This document shows, piece by piece, positions 54,061-62,332 of a DNA stretch of 64,000 nucleotides. This stretch comes from Candidatus Cloacimonadota bacterium (GTDB lineage Bacteria; Cloacimonadota; Cloacimonadia; Cloacimonadales; TCS61): positions 46,698 to 110,697 of the forward strand of contig JAIPGO010000002.1 of NCBI GenBank assembly GCA_021736135.1, read 5' to 3'. Under the pieces are notes generated by a model, which was given only the letters and a program-made list of their open reading frames with translations, was not told the origin of the DNA and made no database searches. The position numbers and the translations under genes are program-made. Within the stretch, counting starts at the first letter, position 1; every line of letters begins with the position of its first letter.

Positions 54061-54725
54061 CAGATCCTCCCTTTTCTCTAATCCGAAGCATCCTCTTTCC
54101 TGAGAACTAACATCAATTTTTTTATAAAATGATGCAAGCATTTTTTTCCTGACAAACGGAATGCCTGTCTGTCAGTATGATCTCAGCAGTATGCCCCTGC
54201 AAGTTCTATTGATACACTTGTACATATTCAGGAAGTTATCAGGATCGTAACAGCATTTTCAGGCTGTTTTCCTGCTAAAAAATGGTAAAGCACCTTAAAC
54301 ATAAGTAATATAATAATATAAGCTCTTTTCTGATTCCAATTAGTGTCACGTTTAGGCTACAGGTAGGCTTCGAGTGGGTTCTGTGTGGGTTGATAATTTG
54401 TCACCTCCAGGTGACTTTAACTTAGCAGACTGGATTATAACCACTGTTCTATTTTTTTCTCAGTTGCTGCCAGGTTGATGACTCATACATTATTTGCCCC
54501 CTGTTTTGTTCAAACGCTTCACTGAAATTTCGGCGAAACTCTGCGACGGATAGAACAATTGACCCGATATCATGTAAACTTGATGTCTCCGCTCCTAACT
54601 CACTGAATATCAATAATTTAATAATACAATAGTTTCTCCACGCTTTAACCGTGGGAAAACAAGGCACAATCTAACACTTTTTCGTTAGATTGTGCTTTGT
54701 TATTACATTCGTTACAGGGAAATTT
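54061..54725. other. 665-base non-coding region
   Basis: This holds the beta-helix gene's leader (GGAGG site), a short palindrome GTCACC-TCCA-GGTGAC near 54400, and the terminator of the M42 gene. The 72-codon frame at 54449-54667 has no recognisable features and partly overlaps the terminator region, so it is not called. Confidence 0.55.
54658..54701 (-). terminator. Intrinsic terminator after the M42 aminopeptidase gene
   Basis: An 18-bp stem (ACAAGGCACAATCTAAC and complement, one G-U pair) with an 8-base loop is followed on the minus strand by TTTTCCC. It lies 25 bases after the stop codon. Confidence 0.85.
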
Positions 54726-55757
54726 TTAGATTATTTCGAGATAGGCTGCGAGTAATTTCAAAGTGGCAGATACCGCTTTGCTGTGTGACCGTTCATAACC
54801 ATGCGAGGCAGCTACACCGGGACCGATGAGTCCATGTTTGATATTATATCCGGCACGGAGGGTAGCGCCTACGTCGCTGCCATAATAAGGATAAATATCC
54901 ACGGCAAAATCAAGTTTATGTTTTTCCGCCTGTTCAATGAGCCGGGACGTGACTTCATAATCATAAGGACCGCTGGAATCTTTGGCACAGATGGAGACCT
55001 TGAGTTCATCGGTAGTCAGGTCATCGCCCACGGCTCCCATGTCCACGGAGATCATTTCCGCTGTATCATCAGGAATACCGCTGGAACCGCCGTGCCCGAC
55101 TTCTTCATAAGAAGTGAAAATAAGTGTCAGTTTCCGGGTAAGTTTGATCTCTTTCTCAGCAATATATTTTGCCAGCGCCAGGAGAATGACGGCAGAGAGT
55201 TTATCATCCAGATGCCGGGATTTGATAAAGCCGGAAGGCGTGATCACGGTACGCGGATCAAAGGTGATGAAGTCGCCGGCGGATATGCCCAGTTTCTTAA
55301 GATCATCTGCCGAACTCACGATTTCATCAACAACTACTTCCAGGGTCTGATCATTCCGGGGAGAAGTAGATACGTCCTTATTGACGTGAGCTGCCGGATC
55401 GCAAAGATGGATGGTGCCCGTATATTCTTTACCCTTGCGGGTGTGAATGATCACGTTTTCGTTTTCCACATTCTGGAACGGGAAGCCGCCGATGGCAGTG
55501 AAACGCAATCTGCCATTAGATTTCAGAGATCGCACCATGGCACCAAGAGTATCGATGTGAGCAGCCAGTACGAGGTGGTCGCCTTCACCACCAAGAGTAA
55601 CGGAAACAGCGCCTTTGGTATTTTTTACCGGCTGAAAACCAAGGCTCGTGAGTTCATTAAGCAGAAATTCTGCCGCCTGTGCTGTGAAACCGGAAGGACT
55701 GGGAATAGCGCAAAGTTTCTTTAATTGCGTCAGCGCATAATCTGTGTATTTAATCAT
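54726..55757 (-). CDS. M42-family aminopeptidase/glutamyl aminopeptidase (343 aa)
   Basis: A di-metal aminopeptidase of the M42 (tetrahedral aminopeptidase / FrvX) family. Visible ligands and catalytic residues in order: LAAHIDTLGAM (His and Asp, near residue 63), SRHLDDKLSAV (bridging Asp), TSYEEVGHGGSS (Glu pair), VDMGAVGDD and GPGVAASHGYERSH (His near the end). Length is normal for the family. The start is set at 55757 with a TAGGAGT site; the longer frame upstream is not conserved in pattern. It degrades peptides in the cytoplasm, perhaps those released by the secreted proteases of this window. It is transcribed alone, with its own terminator. A minus-strand TTGACA box is about 50 bases upstream. 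Confidence 0.93.
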   Translation of the reverse strand: MIKYTDYALTQLKKLCAIPSPSGFTAQAAEFLLNELTSLGFQPVKNTKGAVSVTLGGEGDHLVLAAHIDTLGAMVRSLKSNGRLRFTAIGGFPFQNVENENVIIHTRKGKEYTGTIHLCDPAAHVNKDVSTSPRNDQTLEVVVDEIVSSADDLKKLGISAGDFITFDPRTVITPSGFIKSRHLDDKLSAVILLALAKYIAEKEIKLTRKLTLIFTSYEEVGHGGSSGIPDDTAEMISVDMGAVGDDLTTDELKVSICAKDSSGPYDYEVTSRLIEQAEKHKLDFAVDIYPYYGSDVGATLRAGYNIKHGLIGPGVAASHGYERSHSKAVSATLKLLAAYLEII

Positions 55758-55898
55758 AATAACTCCTAAAATATTATTTCTGATATTCAAGAAAAAGGAT
55801 GATTTTTTGTCAAGCGATGAAGAATCCTTCATTACTCTCAGGTGGGGTTAATGAATGGTATATCGGTAAAAATCAAACCAGGAGTAGTCCTGATTGTT

Positions 55899-55929
55899 AC
55901 GAATCACGAATCACGAGTAATGAATCACG
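55899..55929. repeat. Heptamer repeat (ACGAATC) between M42 and alaS
   Basis: Four 7-bp units (ACGAATC twice, then ACGAGTA and ATGAATC) lie in the divergent gap. They resemble the TCGTGAG units after the beta-helix gene at 37639 on the opposite strand. Confidence 0.8.
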
Positions 55930-56013
55930 TGTAAACATAATTTCCTTTACATTCTAAGGACAGCTAATGTTTTTTACTTCATTATATTTGCAGGAAATAT
56001 GAGGTTAATATAT

Positions 56014-58620
56014 ATGAAAAGCAGTAAAGTGATCAGACAGGAATTCATTGATTTTTTTGTCAGTAAAGGGCATAAGATCGTAAAAAGCGCTTCCGTTATC
56101 CCAATAGAAGATCCCACCTTGTTATTTACTAATGCCGGGATGAACCAATTCAAGGATATATTTTTAGGGCGGGTGGAACCGGAATCCGGCAGAGTGGTGA
56201 ATAGTCAAAAGTGCATCCGCGCGGGTGGGAAACATAATGACCTGGAAGAGGTGGGTCGTGACGGGTATCATCACACATTTTTTGAGATGCTGGGGAACTG
56301 GAGTTTTGCAGATTATTACAAGAAAGAAGCAATTACCTGGGCCTGGGAACTTTTGACGGAAGTCTGGAAACTGCCTAAGGAAAAACTTTACGGCACAGTG
56401 CACATCAGCGATGAAGCTGCGCATGATATCTGGGAAAATTTTACTGATATTGACTGTAAGCACATTGAGTATCATGGCGATAAGGACAATTTTTGGGAAA
56501 TGGGTGATAGCGGACCCTGCGGTCCATCCAGTGAAATCCATATCGACCTGGGTGAAGATTTTTGTAATATGAAAGATGTACCGGGGCATGAATGCCGCGT
56601 GAATGGGGATTGTCACAGGTTTATTGAACTCTGGAACCTGGTTTTCATCCAGTATAATCGTGATGAGAACGGTGAACTGCATCCTTTAAAACATAAATAC
56701 GTGGATACCGGTGCCGGTTTTGAGCGTATCTGCCAGGTATTGCAGGGCGTGAGATCCAATTATGATACTGATCTATTTATTCCGATATTAAAAGAGATTG
56801 AAAAGATCAGCGGAGTTGCTTACGATAAAGGTGAAAAGGGAGTTCCCCATCGCGTAATCGCTGATCACATACGCTGCCTGAGCTTTGCTATAGCCGATGG
56901 CGGGATGCCTTCCAACGAAGGGCGTGGTTACGTATTGCGCAGAATATTACGGCGTGCGGCGCATCATGGAAGGCTGCTGCATCTGAGAAAGCCGTTCCTT
57001 TCGGAACTGGTGGAAGTGGTCGTGGAAAACCTGGGACATCATTATGCGGAATTGAAAGAAAAGAAAGCTTATGTGAAGATGATAATTTTTGCGGAAGAAG
57101 AGCGCTTCAATCTGACGCTGGATAACGGACTGGCAAGGTTTGAGGAGATCAGGGCAAAACTGGCAAAAGAAGATTTTGCTGAGATCCCCGGTACTGATGT
57201 ATTTACACTTTATGATACATACGGTTTTCCACCGGATCTAACGGGACTGCTGGCAGAGCGCTATGGGCTAACCGTGGATAAAGAAGGCTTCATTCTGGAA
57301 ATGCAGAAACAGCGGGATAGAGCGCGCTCAGCTTCGCATTTTACCATGGATATCACCAGTGAGGAAATGCTGCGCCTGCTGAAACAACCGGTCACCGAAT
57401 TTCTCGGTTATGAAACTCTGCAGACGAAGAGCCAGTTGCTGGACTTTTTTCTGGATGAAGGCAAAGTCACCTTCGTTATGGATAAAACGCCGTTTTATGC
57501 CGAAGCCGGCGGACAGGTGGCTGATGTGGGCTTCGTGAAAGGGAGCGATTTTTTGATCCGCGTGACGGATGTGCAGAAAGATAATGAAATATATATCCAT
57601 CAGGGTATGATGATAAATGGCATACCGCATAGTGAAGAAGTTTTTGCGGAAGTTGATGAGGAGCGGCGCTTGCGCATTATGCGCAATCACACTTCGGCAC
57701 ATCTTCTGCAGGCGGCATTGCGCCAGGTTCTGGGTGAACACATTCAGCAGAAAGGCTCTTACGTGCATCCTGATCACCTGCGTTTTGATTTTGCGCATTT
57801 TCAGCAGATGAGCAAGCGCGAACTGGACATGGTGGAAAATATCGTTAATGAGAAGATCCGGGAATGCCTGCCCGTGACCAAAGAAAGCAAAGATATTGAA
57901 ACCGCACGCCAGGAAGGGGCAATTGCGCTCTTTGGCGAAAAGTATGGTGATATTGTGCGGGTTGTATCTGTAGGCGAGTTTTCCAAGGAATTCTGCGGGG
58001 GCACGCATCTGGACTATACCGGTCAGATCGGCTATTTCAAGATCATCTCCGAAAGCTCTATTGCTGCCGGTGTCCGCAGGATTGAAGCAACAACGGGAGA
58101 TAATGCGGAAAAGATCATCAAACAGGAAGATGAAGTTTTAACTGAAGCCGGAAGACTGTTGCACAGCAACAGGCAGGATATAATAGAAAAACTGGAAAAA
58201 CTGCTGGATGAAAACAAGCTTTTCCAGAAAGAAATCGAAGCTCTGCAGCAGAAAGCAGCAGGCGGTCAGCTTGATGAACTGGTGCAGAAAGCGGAAACCA
58301 TTAACGGCATCAAAACCGTGATCAGCCGCATTAAAATAAATAGTACCAAAGATATGCGGGGCATCGGCGACCAGCTTAGAGATAAACTGAAAAGCGGGAT
58401 CGGAGTACTGGTTGCTGCAGTTGATGATAAAGTTTCCATTCTCGTCATCGTGACCAGTGATCTCACCGGCAGATTCCAGGCAGGAAAGATCATCGGTGAA
58501 GTGGCAGCAGAAGTCGGCGGCAAAGGCGGCGGCAGACCGGATATGGCGCAGGCGGGCGGCAAGGATATTGACCGGATTGATATGGCACTGGAGAAGGCGA
58601 GGGGAATGATTAATGATTAA
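56014..58620 (+). CDS. alaS: Alanine-tRNA ligase (868 aa)
   Basis: AlaRS charges tRNA-Ala and clears Ser/Gly mischarging. Class II core: INAGMNQFKDIF-like motif (TNAGMNQFKDIFLG), then CGPSSEIHIDLG and GRGYVLRRILRRAAHHGR. Editing domain with HNHTSAHLLQAALRQVLG (HxxxH) and CGGTHL. A C-terminal DHHA1 region ends GGKGGGRPDMAQAGG. The start is set at 56014 (MKSSKVIRQEF), which matches the family opening and has GAGG 9 bases before it; an ATG 15 bases upstream is possible. The last codons and stop (ATG ATT AAT GAT TAA) belong to a heptamer repeat that continues downstream. Confidence 0.97.
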   Translation: MKSSKVIRQEFIDFFVSKGHKIVKSASVIPIEDPTLLFTNAGMNQFKDIFLGRVEPESGRVVNSQKCIRAGGKHNDLEEVGRDGYHHTFFEMLGNWSFADYYKKEAITWAWELLTEVWKLPKEKLYGTVHISDEAAHDIWENFTDIDCKHIEYHGDKDNFWEMGDSGPCGPSSEIHIDLGEDFCNMKDVPGHECRVNGDCHRFIELWNLVFIQYNRDENGELHPLKHKYVDTGAGFERICQVLQGVRSNYDTDLFIPILKEIEKISGVAYDKGEKGVPHRVIADHIRCLSFAIADGGMPSNEGRGYVLRRILRRAAHHGRLLHLRKPFLSELVEVVVENLGHHYAELKEKKAYVKMIIFAEEERFNLTLDNGLARFEEIRAKLAKEDFAEIPGTDVFTLYDTYGFPPDLTGLLAERYGLTVDKEGFILEMQKQRDRARSASHFTMDITSEEMLRLLKQPVTEFLGYETLQTKSQLLDFFLDEGKVTFVMDKTPFYAEAGGQVADVGFVKGSDFLIRVTDVQKDNEIYIHQGMMINGIPHSEEVFAEVDEERRLRIMRNHTSAHLLQAALRQVLGEHIQQKGSYVHPDHLRFDFAHFQQMSKRELDMVENIVNEKIRECLPVTKESKDIETARQEGAIALFGEKYGDIVRVVSVGEFSKEFCGGTHLDYTGQIGYFKIISESSIAAGVRRIEATTGDNAEKIIKQEDEVLTEAGRLLHSNRQDIIEKLEKLLDENKLFQKEIEALQQKAAGGQLDELVQKAETINGIKTVISRIKINSTKDMRGIGDQLRDKLKSGIGVLVAAVDDKVSILVIVTSDLTGRFQAGKIIGEVAAEVGGKGGGRPDMAQAGGKDIDRIDMALEKARGMIND

Positions 58621-58631
58621 TAATTAATGAT
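58605..58631. repeat. Heptamer repeat (AATGATT) forming the alaS end
   Basis: Almost four 7-bp units (AATGATT, AATGATT, AATAATT, AATGATG) cover the final four sense codons and the stop of alaS. Confidence 0.8.
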
Positions 58632-58703
58632 GGGCTTTCAACCGCGGATTAAGAGGATTTACGCGGATAACAGAAAATTTTTGTAAGCTTAATTAAACAA
58701 TCT

Positions 58704-58838
58704 AAGTGGACGTTCACCAATGCGCAGCAGGGGGAATGAACACGACCTTTTTGATTCTTTAATCCTCAATCGTCCATTGTCCATCGTCCATTGTTTTCCG
58801 TGTTCATTCCTCAAGCTGCGCTTTGGTGAACGTCCACT
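58704..58838. repeat. Dispersed 43-bp element, copies 3 (direct) and 4 (inverted)
   Basis: Copy 3 (58704-58746) differs from copy 2 by about one base. Copy 4 (58800-58838, reverse) is more diverged (AAGCGCAGCTTGAGGAATG). They face each other across about 53 bases that contain the CGTCCAT heptamers. The pair could form a 39-bp hairpin. Confidence 0.8.
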
Positions 58839-58992
58839 GTTCTGGTCTCACATTTTCAGTTTCTCAGTTTCTCAATTTCGAGTTTCCGATTTCGTATCTC
58901 GGATCTCGATTCACTGTTTTGGCAGATGTTATTAATTGAGAATAGAAAATGGACGGTTCAGGGGGTGATATGTACAGTTCATCGCCATTATT

Positions 58993-59020
58993 TTGACCTT
59001 TCGTGGAGAATATTTATGAT
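58993..59020 (+). promoter_or_regulatory. Candidate sigma-70 promoter for the TPR gene
   Basis: TTGACC (58993-58998), a 16-base spacer and TATGAT (59015-59020) stand 19 bases before the start codon. This is the best-matched promoter in the window by eye. The leader would be short, with CAAGGAG as ribosome site. Confidence 0.5.
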
Positions 59021-59039
59021 ACTCGCCAAGGAGTAAGTT

Positions 59040-60590
59040 ATGAAAAAGATCATTATTTTGGTTTTGTGTATCTGGGCAGCATTACTGGTTGCCGGAATCG
59101 CTGAAGACATGAGCTCTGCTGAGGCGGAAGCGGCAAAGGGAAATTTGAAAGAAGCAACTTTGTTAATGGAGAAAGTGGTGGCAGCCAATCCGGGATCTGC
59201 TGATGCTCTGGCGCAGTATGGTTTATATCTTAGTCAGCAGGCGGGACAGGCGGGTATGATGGAGGCAGGAGAATTAACAGGGAAAGCTTTTGAGCAGTAT
59301 GAGCGCGCTTTGGCGATGGAGCCGGAGCATATTAATGCCCGTCTTTATAGAGGCATATTGAGCGTGAATATTCCCAAGTTCTTTGGAAAACTGGAACAGG
59401 GGTTAGCCGATCTGGAATATATTCAGAAAAAATATAGCTCTGATCAGCATCTTTATATGGTAACGAGTTATTACCTGGGCATCGGTCAGCAGAAGGCTGG
59501 CAATATGGAAAAAGCGAAAGAAGCTTTAAAGTTCGTGGTAACTTATGGCAGAGATACCCAGTTTTATGAACAGGCAAAAGCAATATATGATGAACTTTCT
59601 GTAGAAAAAGAAACGCAGAATAATAATAGTTATGAACAGGGGATGAAGAGCATGGAAGCCGGTGATCTGCGTACGGCTTTGGAATATTTCCGGCAGGCAG
59701 CGAAACAGAACCCTGATAATCTGGAAATGCACCTGATGCTGGCGCGGACTCTGGGAACAATTGCCAATCAGGGTTATGACGAAACAATTCAGGATGACGT
59801 AACCGACCGTGCCGGTATTGCTAATGAGGTTTTTGAAGTGCTGTCGCATTGCGTAGAACTGGCGCCTGGTGATGAGCAGATACTTTTTTTGCGAGGCTCT
59901 GTTGCCATTTATCTGCCTTTTTTTGTCAACAGTCTGGAGACGGGAATAGCAGATATGACGTATCTATCCGAAAATGGCAGCAGTGATGAAATGAAAGGGA
60001 AAGCAGAGAAATTACTGAAAGAAGCAATAAAAAAACGTGATGTGAATAAATTAGCGGAAGCGGGTTATCTGGCAGAAACCGAAGCTGAACGGGAAGAACT
60101 GCTGCCGCAATTTATAGAATCGGAAAGTCCGGTGCACCAGATGCAGCCGGAAGGTGATTATATGAAGATTGAAATGCGGCTGGGCTACCGTGATCAGATC
60201 GCTCCCCAGACGGCTGTATGGATAGAGGATATTAATGGTAACTATATCAAGACTTTGTACATCTCCAGTTTTGCTGCTTTTGTGAAAGAAAAACAGGAAC
60301 ACTTGTCACAGTGGGCAGATAAATCGAAATTCGAGGGCATTTCGGCAGTTACATCTGCCAGTATTGATTGCGGAAAGCATATATTTTACTGGGATTTTAC
60401 GGATACTGCTGGCAGAAAGATCAATAGTGAGGAATTCGTGGTTTGCGCCGAGATCTGTCACTGGCCTCATGTGCAATACCGCAAACTGGAATTGCCTGTA
60501 GATACGGTCAAAGAGAATGATTTCAAGCTGGCAAGCAGGGATTTCTTAATACCGGAGTTGACAGTTACGGTAAATAAAATAAGCCAGTAA
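59040..60590 (+). CDS. Exported TPR protein with C-terminal DUF2271-like domain (516 aa)
   Basis: The N-terminus MKKIIILVLCIWAALLVAGIAED is a signal peptide. Six or more TPR-type helices follow, e.g. AEAAKGNLKEATLLMEKVVAANPGSADALAQYGLYL, QYERALAMEPEHINARLYRG and MEAGDLRTALEYFRQAAKQNPDNLEMHLML. The last 150 residues have MKIEMRLGYRDQIAPQTAVWIEDINGNYIKTLYISSF, HIFYWDFTDTAGRKINSEEFVVCAEICHWPH and an all-beta tail, which resemble periplasmic DUF2271 proteins. The role is unknown; the TPRs suggest binding of partner proteins in the periplasm. A LytS-type kinase and a LytTR regulator follow at once (11 bases), so this may be a sensor accessory or a target of the pair. DUF assignment is moderately sure. 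Confidence 0.78.
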   Translation: MKKIIILVLCIWAALLVAGIAEDMSSAEAEAAKGNLKEATLLMEKVVAANPGSADALAQYGLYLSQQAGQAGMMEAGELTGKAFEQYERALAMEPEHINARLYRGILSVNIPKFFGKLEQGLADLEYIQKKYSSDQHLYMVTSYYLGIGQQKAGNMEKAKEALKFVVTYGRDTQFYEQAKAIYDELSVEKETQNNNSYEQGMKSMEAGDLRTALEYFRQAAKQNPDNLEMHLMLARTLGTIANQGYDETIQDDVTDRAGIANEVFEVLSHCVELAPGDEQILFLRGSVAIYLPFFVNSLETGIADMTYLSENGSSDEMKGKAEKLLKEAIKKRDVNKLAEAGYLAETEAEREELLPQFIESESPVHQMQPEGDYMKIEMRLGYRDQIAPQTAVWIEDINGNYIKTLYISSFAAFVKEKQEHLSQWADKSKFEGISAVTSASIDCGKHIFYWDFTDTAGRKINSEEFVVCAEICHWPHVQYRKLELPVDTVKENDFKLASRDFLIPELTVTVNKISQ

Positions 60591-60601
60591 CGAGGTATAA
60601 T

Positions 60602-61603
60602 ATGCGGAAAATATCAATATTGATTCTGATAAACCTGGTGATCAGCGCACTGCTGACGATCCTGATGAGTTCAAGCGACCCGGACAGGATGTTGACCTTC
60701 TTTCTGGTCAACCTGATTTTTGCCAATTGCATCGGCTTTTCGATATATATCCTGCTGACTATAATCAATCTCACGCGTTTTCCATTTATTTTAAGGATAT
60801 TCTCGAGTCTGATATTTATCCTGGCAGGTGGATTTTTGGGAGGGATTGCCGGGACATTTCTCGCGGCAAAATTGCTGAATATCGAAATTTCTTTCTTAAA
60901 TCTGAGAACTCTGTCCTTCTTCCTGCCGTTAATTCTGGTTTTAGGGGCAAGCGCTTATGCGATATTTTTATTGATCGGCGGCATCGAGAGCAATAAGATC
61001 AGGTTCTGGAAAGAGCGTCAGGCAAGAACGCAGGCAGAACTGATTTCCTTGCGGAACCGGATCAATCCGCATTTTTTGTTTAACACTTTGAACTCCATAT
61101 CGGGATTGATCTATTCTGATCAGGCGAAAGCGGAAGAGATGATCGAACAGCTTTCGGAGCTTTTGAGATATAACCTGCAGATGGCGGAAAAGCCGTTGAT
61201 AAGTATCGAAGCGGAGCTGAAAGCTATTGCAGATTACCTGAAAATTGAAAAGATACGTTTCGGAGACAGGTTGACATATCAGATCAAAAATGAAATAGTG
61301 GATTTGCAGTTGCCACCGCTGTTATTATTGACTCTGGTGGAAAATGCCGTCAAACATGGGATTGCCAAAAGTGTTAGTGGGGGTAAAGTGGAAATCCTTT
61401 TAAGCGGAACGGCAGAGAAGGTCAGTTTAGAGGTTTTTAACACCGGCTGCGGACTGGAATCCGGTTCTGGTGAAAGTACAGGACTGGCAACCTTGCGGGA
61501 ACTGCTTAGAATTCAATATCAGGAAAAGGCGCAGTTCAGCTTAACCTCAGAATCCGGCGGAACACTCGCCAGGATCGAGATCAGCAGGAGAGTAAAGGTT
61601 TGA
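60602..61603 (+). CDS. LytS-type sensor histidine kinase (333 aa)
   Basis: Four hydrophobic segments (residues about 4-22, 33-55, 66-92 and 103-128) form the membrane part. Then comes a His_kinase domain with RINPHFLFNTLNSISGL, phospho-acceptor His157, and an ATPase part with LLTLVENAVKHGIAKS (N box) and GLATLRELLRIQY. No large periplasmic sensor domain is present, so it probably senses a signal in or at the membrane, perhaps through the TPR protein encoded just upstream. The stop TGA overlaps the TTG start of the response regulator, so both are translated together. Confidence 0.93.
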   Translation: MRKISILILINLVISALLTILMSSSDPDRMLTFFLVNLIFANCIGFSIYILLTIINLTRFPFILRIFSSLIFILAGGFLGGIAGTFLAAKLLNIEISFLNLRTLSFFLPLILVLGASAYAIFLLIGGIESNKIRFWKERQARTQAELISLRNRINPHFLFNTLNSISGLIYSDQAKAEEMIEQLSELLRYNLQMAEKPLISIEAELKAIADYLKIEKIRFGDRLTYQIKNEIVDLQLPPLLLLTLVENAVKHGIAKSVSGGKVEILLSGTAEKVSLEVFNTGCGLESGSGESTGLATLRELLRIQYQEKAQFSLTSESGGTLARIEISRRVKV

Positions 61604-62325
61604 AATACAGGACAATATTGATTGAAGACGAACAGGTAGCCATGCAGAACCTGGAACGGCTGCTCAGGGAACACACAGATAAACTGGAAATAATCGGTAA
61701 GGCAGTTAATGGAATAGAAGCGCTGGAGCTGATCAACAGTCAGAAACCTGATCTGATATTTCTGGATATCCAGATGCCGGGAATGAACGGATTTGAAGTT
61801 CTGGCAAACCTGGAGCATCTGCCACTGGTAATATTCACCACAGCATATATTGAATATGCTTTAAAGGCGTTTGAGACCCATGCCGTTGATTATATATTGA
61901 AGCCGCTGTCACAGCAGAAAATTCAGAATGCCCTGGCAAAACTGGAACATTTTTCGCAGAATCCCGACTGGCAGGCAATACTGCAAAATCTGGTTAATGA
62001 TCTCGGAAAAACTACGCGGCTGGCGATCCCCTTTAATAACCGCATCATATTTGTTGATTATAAAGATATCTACTATCTGAAAGCAGATAACAAATACACG
62101 GAAGTACATCTTTTTGAAAAAAGCTATTTAATAAATCAGACGCTTACGGAACTGGAAAGCAAATTAGGCGGAGATTTTGTGCGGCTGCACAGAAGTAACA
62201 TTGTAAACCGGAACTACATAAGTGAAATAATCAAACTGTTCACGCGAAAATGGGTTGCCAGGTTAACTGATAAAGCGAATACTGAACTTCCCATCAGCAG
62301 AGAATCTCGGGAAAAGCTGTTTTAG
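61600..62325 (+). CDS. LytTR-family response regulator (241 aa)
   Basis: Receiver domain at residues 1-120 with phospho-acceptor D56 (IFLDIQMPGMNG), an acidic pair near the N-terminus (IEDEQ) and FTTAYIEYALKAFETHAVDYILKP. A LytTR DNA-binding domain follows (residues about 145-240) with IFVDYKDIYYLKADNKYTEVHLF, LTELESKLGGDFVRLHRSNIVNRNYI. It starts at TTG overlapping the kinase stop (TTGA). Such regulators bind imperfect direct repeats; none was located. Targets may include the TPR gene upstream and the GlcD gene only 7 bases downstream. Confidence 0.94.
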   Translation: MKYRTILIEDEQVAMQNLERLLREHTDKLEIIGKAVNGIEALELINSQKPDLIFLDIQMPGMNGFEVLANLEHLPLVIFTTAYIEYALKAFETHAVDYILKPLSQQKIQNALAKLEHFSQNPDWQAILQNLVNDLGKTTRLAIPFNNRIIFVDYKDIYYLKADNKYTEVHLFEKSYLINQTLTELESKLGGDFVRLHRSNIVNRNYISEIIKLFTRKWVARLTDKANTELPISRESREKLF

Positions 62326-62332
62326 GGATCCT

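Larger units (their letters stand above)
58621..59039. other. 419-base non-coding region with inverted repeat elements and a promoter
   Basis: It holds two inverted copies of the dispersed 43-bp element (58704-58746 and 58800-58838), a heptamer repeat of CGTCCAT/TGTCCAT units between them (58771-58794) and a run of TTTCTCAG-like octamers (58855-58915). A candidate sigma-70 promoter precedes the TPR gene. No gene is visible. Confidence 0.7.

Noticed and set aside
54449-54667. 72-codon gene downstream of the M42 gene
   Set aside because: Its start lies in the M42 terminator region and the sequence has no recognisable features.
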